The notes beneath the pieces are model-generated. The model saw nothing but the letters and a program-made list of their open reading frames with translations. It was not told the origin of the DNA and searched no databases. The position numbers were made by a program, and so were the translations under genes. From a bacterium (lineage in GTDB: Bacteria; Krumholzibacteriota; Krumholzibacteriia; LZORAL124-64-63): DNA of 64,000 nucleotides. Of this stretch, positions 40,678 to 48,541 are shown piece after piece; the first letter of the stretch is position 1; each line of letters begins with the position of its first letter. The stretch is from the NCBI GenBank assembly GCA_024231905.1, contig JAAEQC010000102.1, forward strand, positions 16,033 to 80,032, given 5' to 3'.

Positions 40678-42048
40678 CTACTCCGTGTGCTTGACCGTGC
40701 GGCCCAGCAGTTCCGCCGCTCTGGCGACGAGGGTCTCGTCGTCGGCGTCGACGGCCGCGCCGGTCATGAGTTCGTCGAGGACCGCGGACTGCGCGCGGCT
40801 GGCCGCGATGACCTCGTCGAGGGGGCGTCGGCCGAAGTGTATCATGGGATACAGCGGTGTCCACTGGTCGGGCATGAGGTCCCACAGGCGCCGCTCCAGG
40901 TGCCAGCGCCGGTCGTAGTCCGGGTCTGCGCTCCGGCCGATGGACTGGAAGTTGGCCAGGCTCAGGTCGCCGATGGCGTCGGTGCAGGGCTTGCGGCGTT
41001 CGCTGAAGGCGGGCAGGACCAGGTCCATGTCCCCGTCGAACTCCTCGATCAGGTCGTCCAGGGTGGTGACGTCCTCGAAGCCCGTGTTCATGCCCATGGC
41101 GAAGAAGGGTACGATGGCGTGGCAAGCGTCGCCGATCAGGCCCACCCGGCCGTCCACGTGCCACCGGGAGCAGCGCACGGCTTTGATGTCCGAGGGCGGG
41201 TTCCGCTCGAGGGTCTCGTCGTAGTCGGGACAGAGCCGTGCCAGGTCGGGGAAGGCCTCGACGAAGCCCCGCACGCGCTCCTCGTGGGCCCGGCCGTAGC
41301 GGAAGAGGTTGTCGCCCTTCTTGGCAAAAAAGAGGGTGCCGGTGAAGCTGGCGTCCTGGTTCGGCAGGGCTACGAACAGGCCCTCGGGACGGGGCCAGAT
41401 GTGCACGCCGTCCGGGTCGAGACGGAACTCGCCGTCGTCCGCAGGCGGGATGACGAACTCGAAGTAGCGGTAGTCGAGGGTGAGCATCTCGTCGCCGATG
41501 TAGCCGGCGCGGCAGAAGTCCTTGCGGACCTGTGAGTTCATGCCGTCGGCGCCCAGCAGGTGGTCGCAGTCCAGGGTCTCGACCGTCCCGGTGGTCTGGT
41601 GGCGGGCCGCCAGGCGGCCGGTGGCCAGGTCCACGTCTTCGCAGAGGGTGTCGAAGCGCAGGTCCACACTCGCCTTCTCCGCCGCGTCCAGCAGCACGCT
41701 GTTGAGGGTCTTGCGGTTCACGGTCCACAGGGCGTGTTCCGGACGGCCGTAAGCCTGCTCCTGCACCGAGCCGTCGGACAGATGGACGCAACGCTTCCGT
41801 TTCGGCATGGCTCCATCGCGCACGGCCTGGTCCATGCCCACGGTGCGCAGGGCGTGCCAGCCGCGCTCGGACAGGGACATGGCGATGGAACGTCCGCCCG
41901 GAATGTCGGCGCGGCGCATATCCGGTCGTTTCTCCAGCAGGGTGACCCGAGCGCCGCGGCGGACGAGATGGAGCGAGCACAGGGTGCCGACGAGGCCGGC
42001 GCCGACCACGACCAGGTGGCGGCCCGCCAGTTGCAGACGGTTGTTCAT
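40678..42048 (-). CDS. kmo: Kynurenine 3-monooxygenase
   Basis: 456 residues, ATG 42048 with GGAGGG upstream. FAD-binding HLVVVGAGLVGTLCSLHLV, the conserved GGRSIAMSLSERGWHALR block, LLGADGMNSQVRK (DG motif) and VGLIGDACHAIVPFFAMGMN with GFEDV (GD motif) define a class A flavin monooxygenase. KRKRCVHLSDG and FVALPNQDASFTGTLF are typical of KMO. It hydroxylates L-kynurenine to 3-hydroxykynurenine with NADPH and oxygen, toward quinolinate/NAD or tryptophan breakdown. Bacterial enzymes lack the C-terminal membrane anchor of the mitochondrial enzyme, and none is seen here. No kynurenine formamidase, kynureninase or tryptophan dioxygenase is in the window. Confidence 0.93.
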   Translation of the reverse strand: MNNRLQLAGRHLVVVGAGLVGTLCSLHLVRRGARVTLLEKRPDMRRADIPGGRSIAMSLSERGWHALRTVGMDQAVRDGAMPKRKRCVHLSDGSVQEQAYGRPEHALWTVNRKTLNSVLLDAAEKASVDLRFDTLCEDVDLATGRLAARHQTTGTVETLDCDHLLGADGMNSQVRKDFCRAGYIGDEMLTLDYRYFEFVIPPADDGEFRLDPDGVHIWPRPEGLFVALPNQDASFTGTLFFAKKGDNLFRYGRAHEERVRGFVEAFPDLARLCPDYDETLERNPPSDIKAVRCSRWHVDGRVGLIGDACHAIVPFFAMGMNTGFEDVTTLDDLIEEFDGDMDLVLPAFSERRKPCTDAIGDLSLANFQSIGRSADPDYDRRWHLERRLWDLMPDQWTPLYPMIHFGRRPLDEVIAASRAQSAVLDELMTGAAVDADDETLVARAAELLGRTVKHTE

Positions 42049-42154
42049 GGGTGGAATCCCTCCGGAATCGATTGAACAAGGATGCGCGTCGTGGACCCTC
42101 CCCTGGACCCATGGTCCGGTTCCGTATCACGGGATCCGGCCTCGGCGAAGGACC

Positions 42155-42172
42155 ATAGTATACCAGAATACT
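42155..42172 (-). promoter_or_regulatory. Extended -10 promoter with operator-like repeat for kmo
   Basis: On the minus strand TGG-TATACT (extended -10; TATACT at 42162-42157) is set within an inverted repeat AGTAT-N6-ATACT (42157-42161 and 42168-42172). The TGGTATACTA core resembles the TnGT-ACnA sites bound by GntR/FadR-type repressors. The leader to the kmo ATG would be about 100 bases. No -35 of quality is seen. Confidence 0.4.
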
Positions 42173-42326
42173 CCGGTTTAGAAAAGCCCCGAGCGTCGGA
42201 GATTGGTTCCTGGTGCCTTGCGGTCTGCCGTCCTTTCCGAGGCTGCCCTATCAACTTGCCATCCCCGCAACCGCCGCGAATGACCCCGGGAGGGCAGATT
42301 GACCGCATTCAGCGGTTTTTGCTCGA

Positions 42327-42342
42327 GGGCATGGAATTTGCT
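42327..42342 (+). promoter_or_regulatory. Candidate sigma54 (-24/-12) promoter for pilT
   Basis: GGGCATG (42327-42333), four bases, TTGCT (42338-42342). The invariant GG (42328-42329) and GC (42340-42341) are ten bases apart, as required for RpoN promoters (consensus TGGCACG-N4-TTGCW). Predicted start near 42353, 50 bases before the pilT ATG. Confidence 0.4.
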
Positions 42343-42402
42343 TTTCGGGCCTGCGGCCGAACTGTCGACAACGGCCATCCAGGGCTCGAACCGAGGATAG
42401 CC

Positions 42403-43521
42403 ATGCCCCGCATCGATACCTTCCTGAAGATCATGCAGGAGAACGATGTCTCCGATCTGCACCTGAGTGCCAACGCCGAGCCGCGCCTGCGCATCAACGG
42501 CGAACTTCAGCGGGGCGAGCACCGGCAGCTCTCGGAGGACGAGCTGCGAATCATCATCTACGAACTGCTCTCGGACACCCAGATCCAGCAACTGGAAACC
42601 CGCGGCGACCTGGACCTGGCCTACACCCTGCCCGGCGTGGCCCGGTTCCGCATCAACGTCTACAAGAAGTTCCCGGGCCTGGCGGCAGCCTTCCGCATGA
42701 TTCCCAACTCGATCCCGACTCTGGACGAGCTGGGCATGCCCGACGTGCTGAAGAACATGCTCGGCCAGCGTTCGGGACTGGTCCTGGTGACCGGTCCGAC
42801 CAACTCGGGCAAGTCGACGACCCTGGCCGCCATGGTCGACCATCTCAACGAGCACGCGCGGCGGCACATCATCACCCTCGAGGACCCGCTGGAGTTCATC
42901 CACCCCAACAAGAACTGCCTCATCAACCAGCGGCAGGTGGGCGAGCATTGCGAGGACTTTGCCGGCGCCCTGCGCGCGGCCCTGCGCGAGGACCCGGACG
43001 TGATCCTGGTGGGCGAGATGCGCGACCTGGAGACCATCTCCCTGGCCCTGACCGCCAGTGAGGTAGGCCAGCTCGTGCTGGGTACGCTCCACACCAAGTC
43101 GGCGTCCCAGACCATCAGCCGCATCGTCGATCCCTACCCGGGGGACCAGCAGACCCAGATCCGCCACATGCTCTCGGAAGTCCTGGTGGGCGTGTGCTCC
43201 CAGCAGTTGCTGAAACGGTCCGACGGCGAGGGACGCGTTGCCGCCCAGGAGATCCTGGTGGGCAACAACGCCATCCGCAATCTCATCCGCGAACAGAAGA
43301 GCCACCTGATCAACAACGCCATGCAGACCGCTCGCAAGGAGGGCATGCAGCTGTTGGACCAGCACCTGGGCCAGCTCGTGGACGCGGGCGTTGTGGACCG
43401 GGACGAGGCCGTGCGCTACGCGGCCGATCCCCACACCCTGGGCCGGGCCGCTCCGGCGGCCGGCGGTACGACGAGCAAGCGACCGGCCAAGCGGCGGCCG
43501 GTGGGCGCGGGGAGTCCGTGA
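42403..43521 (+). CDS. pilT: Type IV pilus retraction ATPase PilT
   Basis: 372 residues from ATG 42403 with GAGGA just upstream; the domain starts immediately (PRIDTFLKIMQENDVSDLHL). The Walker A motif LVTGPTNSGKSTTLAAM lies around residues 128-143, followed by the Asp box (ITLEDPLEFIH), Walker B (DPDVILVGEMRDLETIS), the His box (LGTLHTKSA) and a C-terminal AEILVGN-like AAQEILVGNNAIRNLIRE helix. PilT depolymerises pili during twitching motility. A Lys/Arg/Pro tail ends the protein. Its stop overlaps the next start (TGATG), so a multidomain regulator is made with it. No pilus structural gene is in the window. Confidence 0.94.
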   Translation: MPRIDTFLKIMQENDVSDLHLSANAEPRLRINGELQRGEHRQLSEDELRIIIYELLSDTQIQQLETRGDLDLAYTLPGVARFRINVYKKFPGLAAAFRMIPNSIPTLDELGMPDVLKNMLGQRSGLVLVTGPTNSGKSTTLAAMVDHLNEHARRHIITLEDPLEFIHPNKNCLINQRQVGEHCEDFAGALRAALREDPDVILVGEMRDLETISLALTASEVGQLVLGTLHTKSASQTISRIVDPYPGDQQTQIRHMLSEVLVGVCSQQLLKRSDGEGRVAAQEILVGNNAIRNLIREQKSHLINNAMQTARKEGMQLLDQHLGQLVDAGVVDRDEAVRYAADPHTLGRAAPAAGGTTSKRPAKRRPVGAGSP

Positions 43522-45614
43522 TGACGACCCGCGACGGCAACCGCCTGGACCAGATCCTCCTGCGGCTGGGATTCGTCGACGAGGCGCAGATCACCGACGC
43601 CCTGCAGCGCCAGGGCGTCGACGGCGGTCGCCTCGGCTCGCACCTCATGCGCGCCGGGGCCGTGACCGCGGAGCAGCTCGCCCGGGCCCTGTCCGAACAA
43701 TACGGTGTCCCCGCATTCAGCCCCGGCCGTCACCGGGTCAACGGCCAGCTGGTGGCCGCCCTGCCGGCCGAACTGGTGCGGACGGCTCAGTTGTTGCCCA
43801 TGGGCCACGACCCGAGCAGCGGCGTGCTCTCGGTGGTTGCGGTCGATCCCGAGGACCCGGCCGGACTGGCCGAGTTGCGTCATCACATCCAGTGCGCCGA
43901 CGTGGAGATCTTCGTCACGCCCGAGGCCACCTTCGAGGGACTGCTCACCCAGCACCTGCCTGCCGACGACGCAGTGGTGCAGTCCCGACCCGGGATCGTT
44001 CTGCCCGATCTCTTCAACGCGGACGCCGCGGCGGGCGAGGACGCGGACCCCCTGGAGGAACGCGACCCCGAGGACAGTCCCGAAGTCCTGCTGGTCAGCG
44101 ACCAGGCCTTCCTGAAGAACTTCCTCGCGCCCATCTTCGAGCGCGAAGGACTGCGGCTGGTGACCGCCGGTGAGCCGGCCGAGGTGGCCGCCTGCCTGAA
44201 CCGGGGCTCCTGCGAGCGCGTGCTCGTACCGCGGGAGATGGCCGCGGTGTTTGCGTCCTGGGTCAAGCAGGGAACGGTGCCCGTACCGCGGGGGGAGGTG
44301 GGAGAGTTCGCCACGGTCAGCGGCGCCCTCTGCGACAATCCCGTGCCCTACGCGGCCATGCACGCCAGCCTGATCCAGTCCCTGAAGATGGCCGCCGAGT
44401 CGCACCTGGCCGACGCCGGCTCCACGCCGCCCTACGACCTGCTCTGCGGGGATTGCCGCGAACTGGGGGCCAAGGTGGAACTGAGCCGCCGGGCCCTGGA
44501 CGGGCTCGAGGCGGCGGTCCTGCTGATCGTGCCGTCCAGCGCTGCCAAGGGTGCCGACAAGATCGATGATCACGGCGTGGACTGGCCCCGAACCCTGGGC
44601 CGGGCGCGTAGCCTGCGCCATGCCTGGGGCGTGGAGGATGTGCTCGCGGCGTTCCGGGAACTGCTCACCGAGAATGTGAACCTGGAGGAATTCTCAATCC
44701 GGGACCCGGAGATCGCCCTGGCGGCCCAGGTCCTGGCCCTGGTCTGGCACCATCACGCCGCGGCGCGCCGCAGCCGGGCGCGCAAGTCCGGGGATCTGGC
44801 CGCGGTGAAGTCGCACCTGCGCGGGAAGAGCGGCCGCCTGGCGGTCACCGGCGTGGTCGAGAGCTACCTGGGCCTGCTCGAGGACCACGACCTGCCCCTG
44901 CACGCGGCCGCCTACCACCAGCTCTTCGTGGTCGGTGAGGGCCAGCCGTTGCTGGTCCGTTTCGCCGCCCGCCTGCGCCACCTGGGCTACCACACGGTCC
45001 TGGTCGAGGACCTGGACGAGGCGCGCCGCATGTGCGACCGCCACTCGCCGAGCGCGATCTTCGTCCACGACGACCTGGCCCATGGCTCCGACGCCGGCCG
45101 CGAGCTCTTCGACGCCGATTCGCCCGTGCTCGTCTTCGCCCTCACGGTCGAACGCGAGCCCGCCCGCATCCTGGAGCTCTTCGACGCCGGCTTCGACGAC
45201 GTCTTCGCCCTGCCCCACGACTTCGACATCGTCGCGGCCCGGGTTCGCAAGGCCCTACAGGCCCACCTGGAGGCGTCCCTGTCCCCGGACACCCCGGGGG
45301 GGTTCCGCGCCGCCTTCACGGCACTGGGCTTCACCGATCTGCTCCAGGTCTTAAGCCAGAGCCTCAAGACCGTCCGCATCACCCTGGCCCACGGCGACCA
45401 GGAAGCGGTGGTGCACCTGGACCACGGACGCCTCTGCCACGCCGTTTGCGCCGGGAGTTCCGGGGTGGAGGCCATCTACGCCATCATCGCCTGGGAGGAC
45501 GACGGCGAGTTCACCGTCGAGCCCGTGGCGAACTGTCCGGCGGACAACGTGGAAGCCACTCTCGAGTCCATCCTCATGGAGGGCTGCCGACTCCTCGACG
45601 AGAGCCGCGTCTAG
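43521..45614 (+). CDS. PilT-coupled multidomain signalling protein (MshEN, receiver-like and DUF4388 domains)
   Basis: 697 residues from ATG 43521, which overlaps the pilT stop; GTG 43518 is an alternative. Residues 8-75 match the N-terminal domain of GspE/PilB-type ATPases (LDQILLRLGFVDEAQITDAL, LGSHLMRAGAVTAEQLARAL), some of which bind cyclic-di-GMP. About 190-300 is a degenerate receiver-like stretch (VLLVSDQAFLKNFLAPIFER). About 470-580 is a second (LRHLGYHTVLVEDLDEARRM, IFVHDDLAHGSDAGRELFD, LFDAGFDDVFALPHDFD). The last about 110 residues form a DUF4388/PATAN-like module (GFTDLLQVLSQSLKTVRITL, HLDHGRLCHAVCAGSSG). No ATPase domain is present. It probably links a signal to pilus retraction. 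Confidence 0.8.
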   Translation: MTTRDGNRLDQILLRLGFVDEAQITDALQRQGVDGGRLGSHLMRAGAVTAEQLARALSEQYGVPAFSPGRHRVNGQLVAALPAELVRTAQLLPMGHDPSSGVLSVVAVDPEDPAGLAELRHHIQCADVEIFVTPEATFEGLLTQHLPADDAVVQSRPGIVLPDLFNADAAAGEDADPLEERDPEDSPEVLLVSDQAFLKNFLAPIFEREGLRLVTAGEPAEVAACLNRGSCERVLVPREMAAVFASWVKQGTVPVPRGEVGEFATVSGALCDNPVPYAAMHASLIQSLKMAAESHLADAGSTPPYDLLCGDCRELGAKVELSRRALDGLEAAVLLIVPSSAAKGADKIDDHGVDWPRTLGRARSLRHAWGVEDVLAAFRELLTENVNLEEFSIRDPEIALAAQVLALVWHHHAAARRSRARKSGDLAAVKSHLRGKSGRLAVTGVVESYLGLLEDHDLPLHAAAYHQLFVVGEGQPLLVRFAARLRHLGYHTVLVEDLDEARRMCDRHSPSAIFVHDDLAHGSDAGRELFDADSPVLVFALTVEREPARILELFDAGFDDVFALPHDFDIVAARVRKALQAHLEASLSPDTPGGFRAAFTALGFTDLLQVLSQSLKTVRITLAHGDQEAVVHLDHGRLCHAVCAGSSGVEAIYAIIAWEDDGEFTVEPVANCPADNVEATLESILMEGCRLLDESRV

Positions 45615-45640
45615 GGACCCCACCCACCGCCTTTCGGGCT

Positions 45641-45669
45641 TTGACCTTGCCGCCCGCAGGGGCTAGAAT
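45641..45669 (+). promoter_or_regulatory. Strong sigma70-like promoter of the fumarase genes
   Basis: TTGACC (45641-45646), exactly 17 bases, TAGAAT (45664-45669), each matching 5 of 6 consensus positions. Predicted start near 45676, leaving a 51-base leader. This is among the best promoter matches in the window. Confidence 0.65.
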
Positions 45670-45726
45670 CCGCACGTCTTATCGCGATTCCGGACGGCAT
45701 GGTCCCCAGCCCTGCGAGGCACATCC

Positions 45727-46617
45727 ATGGAAGCCAAGGTCCTCCAGAAGCATCTGCTTGAACTCATCCGCCGCACTTCCGCCGAATTGCCATCCGACGT
45801 GGTCGAGTCCGTCGATCGCGGTTGGCGGCGGGAGAAGAAGGATTCCACCGGCAAGTACGCCCTGAAGGTCATCCGCGACAACATCGTCATGGCCAAGGAC
45901 AAGTCCCAACCCCTGTGCCAGGACACCGGTACGATCATCTGCTACGCCGACCTTCCGGCCTGGTGCGACGAACGCACCTTCCGCAAGGCCTACGAGTGGG
46001 CGGTGGTCAAGGCCACCAAGGTGGGTTACCTGCGCCAGAACTCGGTGGACTCCATAACCGGCGTCAACTCGGGCACCAACCTGGGTCCCGGCAATCCGGG
46101 CTACCACTTCCATCCGGCCCAGGGCAAGTCCCTCAAGGTGCGGATGATGCTCAAGGGCGGCGGATCCGAGAACATGAGCGTCCAGTACGCCCTGCCCCAC
46201 AACGGGCTGGGCGCTGGGCGGGACCTGGAGGGCGTGCGGCGCGTCCTGCTGGACGCGGTGCTCCAGGCCCAGGGCAAGGGCTGCGGTCCGGGCATCCTGG
46301 GCGTGTGCATCGGCGGCGACCGGGGCACGGGCTACGCGGCGGCCAAGGAGGAGCTCTTCCGCCTGCTCACCGACGAGAACGAGGACCCGCGCCTGCGCAA
46401 GCTGGAGAAGCGGATCATGAAGGAGGCCAACGGACTGGAGATCGGTCCCATGGGCTTCGGCGGCAAGACCACGATCCTGGGCGCCAAGATCGGGCACCGG
46501 AACCGGGTCCCCGCCTCGTTCTTCGTCACGGTGGCCTACATGTGCTGGGCCTTCCGCCGCAACGGCTTCGTCCTGAGCGAGGGCGGCCGCATCTCCCGCT
46601 GGCTCTACGACTCCTAG
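45727..46617 (+). CDS. fumA (alpha subunit): Class I fumarate hydratase, alpha subunit
   Basis: 296 residues. The iron-sulfur hydro-lyase alpha domain shows SQPLCQDTGTIICYADLP (cluster Cys), VDSITGVNSGTNLGPGNPGY, LKGGGSENMSVQYALPHNG, GKGCGPGILGVCIGGDRGTG (cluster Cys) and GPMGFGGKTTILGAKIGH. The Cys at LCQDTG, GCGPG and the later VCIGG segment fit the oxygen-sensitive 4Fe-4S cluster. The closest alternative is L(+)-tartrate dehydratase alpha, which shares the architecture. Fumarase converts fumarate and malate in the TCA cycle. The beta subunit gene starts 12 bases later. Confidence 0.9.
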   Translation: MEAKVLQKHLLELIRRTSAELPSDVVESVDRGWRREKKDSTGKYALKVIRDNIVMAKDKSQPLCQDTGTIICYADLPAWCDERTFRKAYEWAVVKATKVGYLRQNSVDSITGVNSGTNLGPGNPGYHFHPAQGKSLKVRMMLKGGGSENMSVQYALPHNGLGAGRDLEGVRRVLLDAVLQAQGKGCGPGILGVCIGGDRGTGYAAAKEELFRLLTDENEDPRLRKLEKRIMKEANGLEIGPMGFGGKTTILGAKIGHRNRVPASFFVTVAYMCWAFRRNGFVLSEGGRISRWLYDS

Positions 46618-46629
46618 GAGGATTGGATC

Positions 46630-47196
46630 ATGCTGCTCGAAGCACCCTTCACCGAAGAGAAGATCCGCGCCCTCAAGGTAGGCGACCAGGTGGAGATCAC
46701 CGGGCTCGTCTTCACGGGACGGGACGCATTCCACAAGTACCTCCACGACGGCGGCAAACCGCCGGTGGACCTGAAGAACAGCATCGTCTACCACTGCGGA
46801 CCCGTGGTGGTGAAGGAAGGCGGCAAGTGGGTCGTCAAGGCCGCCGGGCCCACCACCAGCATCCGCGAGGAGCCCTACCAGGGACCGCTCATGGAGCAGT
46901 ACGGCATCCGGGCCGTCATCGGCAAGGGGGGCATGGGCCCCAAGACGCTCGAGTACTGCCGCAAGGTGGGTGGGGTGTACTTCCACGCCATCGGCGGCGC
47001 GGCACAGGTGCTTGCCGAACGGGTCGTCGCGGTGGAAGGCGTCCACCTGGCCGAGAAGTTCGGGGCGCCGGAGGCCGTGTGGGAGTTCCGGGTGGACCGT
47101 TTCCCGGTAGTGGTGACCATGGATTCCCACGGTGGCTCCCTGCACGAGAAGGTGCTGGCCGAGTCGGAAGCCAATTTCCGCAAGCTGGTGGACTAG
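46630..47196 (+). CDS. fumB (beta subunit): Class I fumarate hydratase, beta subunit
   Basis: 188 residues, preceded by AGGAGG at 46617-46622. Visible blocks: GDQVEITGLVFTGRDAFHKY, NSIVYHCGPVVVKEGGKW, AAGPTTSIREEPYQGPLMEQ (the TTS-x-R substrate loop), VIGKGGMGPKTLEYCRKVGG and YFHAIGGAAQVLAERVV. This is the swivelling C-terminal domain that in single-chain class I fumarases is fused to the alpha part. It completes the active site. The Wzz-like gene starts 34 bases later and may be transcribed with it. Confidence 0.9.
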   Translation: MLLEAPFTEEKIRALKVGDQVEITGLVFTGRDAFHKYLHDGGKPPVDLKNSIVYHCGPVVVKEGGKWVVKAAGPTTSIREEPYQGPLMEQYGIRAVIGKGGMGPKTLEYCRKVGGVYFHAIGGAAQVLAERVVAVEGVHLAEKFGAPEAVWEFRVDRFPVVVTMDSHGGSLHEKVLAESEANFRKLVD

Positions 47197-47230
47197 TTCC
47201 GCCGAGGAAGAACCCAAGCGAGGAGCGCGC

Positions 47231-48541
47231 GTGAACCACGAGACGTCCGGCGGCCCTGCCCAGGCGCAGACCCGTCCGCTGACCCTGCCGTCCATCCTGA
47301 ACGTTCTCTGGCGGGCGCGCCTGCTGGCGGGGCTGGTGACCCTCGCCGGCGTGCTGGCCGGGGTGGCCTACGGTATCCTCGCCCCGCGCATGTACGAGGC
47401 CACGGGCCAGGTGCGGCCGGGCGTGGTGAGCTTCGCGGGCGACGGCACACCCCTGCGCGAGTCGGCGCTGAAGGACGTGGTGCGCTGGTTCCGCAGCAAC
47501 CTCTTCTGGCCGGTCATGCGGGAACTGCCGGACTTCGCCGATCGTAAGACGGCCCCGGTCATCGACGCGGAGTTCATTCCCGCGGGCGTGCAGTTCGACG
47601 CGGGCGGCGACGTCATCATCCTGACCACCTTCGACCAGGATGCGGCCCGGGCGGTCACCATCCTCAACGAATCGGTCAAGGCCTTCAACCGGAGGGCCGA
47701 GGAGGACACCCTCCGCGGCACCATCGCCCTGACCCGGGGCGGCGCGCTGGTACGGCAGGCCAAGATTCAGGCGGACCTGGACTTCATCGCCGCCAAGACG
47801 GCGCGGAACTCCTTGGCCATCGCGGCTCAGGAACGCGAACTGGCCCAGGTGGAGACCCGTTCCACGCGGCTGGACATGCGCCTGGAGCGCCTGGCCCAGT
47901 CCCGAGCCACGCGTGAGCGGGCGGTGGTGGCCACCGAAGCCGAGGCCGAGGCCGCCCGGGGTCGCCTGGCCGAGGCACGCCAGTTGCTGTCCAGGACTTT
48001 GGCCGCCGAAGGCGGAGCCGCCGGCGGTGTCCGGAACGCCGACGCCGTCACCGAGGTGCTGCTGCAAACCGCCAGCCGCGAACAGGCCGGCCGGGTGGGC
48101 GACCTGTTGGTGACGGTGAACGAGCTGAGCGCGACCATCTACACCCACACCCTGGCCGCCGACACCCTGCGCGACGCCATGGCCGGGCTCGATGAGAAGA
48201 TCGCGGATCTCCGACTGGTGAAATCGGTGGACCTGGCCAAGTCCCGGGCCGACATCCAGCAGAGGATCTCCGACCTGCACCTGGTGGCCGAACACGATCT
48301 GCCCCTGGAGCGGGCGCGGCTGGAGGCCGACTACCAGGCGGAACAGGTGAGGATCGACCAGCTGACGCCCCTGGAGCGGGTCGGCCGGATCACCGTATCG
48401 GCCGAGCCCGTGCGTCCGCGCAAGCTGCGGGCCACGGCCATCCTGACGGCGCTGGCCCTGTGCGGCGGCCTCTTCCTGGCCTTCGCGCGCGAGTACTTCC
48501 GGCGCAACCGTGCCGAGATCCTGGCCGACGGCGACCGCTGA
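47231..48541 (+). CDS. Wzz-type polysaccharide chain-length determinant / co-polymerase
   Basis: 436 residues from GTG 47231 with AGGAG at 47221-47225. Two membrane spans flank a large periplasmic region: LLAGLVTLAGVLAGVAYGIL near residue 35 and LRATAILTALALCGGLFLAF near the C-terminus. Between them, alanine- and arginine-rich helices with heptad patterns (about 150-360) predict a long coiled coil. The Pro-rich segment before the second span (AEPVRPRKLRA) is the usual Wzz feature. No tyrosine-kinase domain is attached. It sets glycan chain length for the Wzy-like polymerase encoded next, whose start overlaps its stop (TGATG). Confidence 0.78.
   Translation: MNHETSGGPAQAQTRPLTLPSILNVLWRARLLAGLVTLAGVLAGVAYGILAPRMYEATGQVRPGVVSFAGDGTPLRESALKDVVRWFRSNLFWPVMRELPDFADRKTAPVIDAEFIPAGVQFDAGGDVIILTTFDQDAARAVTILNESVKAFNRRAEEDTLRGTIALTRGGALVRQAKIQADLDFIAAKTARNSLAIAAQERELAQVETRSTRLDMRLERLAQSRATRERAVVATEAEAEAARGRLAEARQLLSRTLAAEGGAAGGVRNADAVTEVLLQTASREQAGRVGDLLVTVNELSATIYTHTLAADTLRDAMAGLDEKIADLRLVKSVDLAKSRADIQQRISDLHLVAEHDLPLERARLEADYQAEQVRIDQLTPLERVGRITVSAEPVRPRKLRATAILTALALCGGLFLAFAREYFRRNRAEILADGDR

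Larger units (their letters stand above)
42049..42402. other. 354-base divergent intergenic region between kmo and pilT
   Basis: No convincing gene; the pilT frame stays open through part of it but without starts or ribosome sites. It holds an extended -10 and inverted repeat on the kmo side (42155-42172), a sigma54-like element on the pilT side (42327-42342) and a GC-rich spacer. A TTGACC at 42299-42304 lacks a matching -10. Confidence 0.6.

Noticed and set aside
42082..42402. N-terminal extension of PilT by 107 codons
   Set aside because: The extension has no family similarity or ribosome site and covers the sigma54-like promoter; PilT proteins begin at the MPRIDTFLK region.
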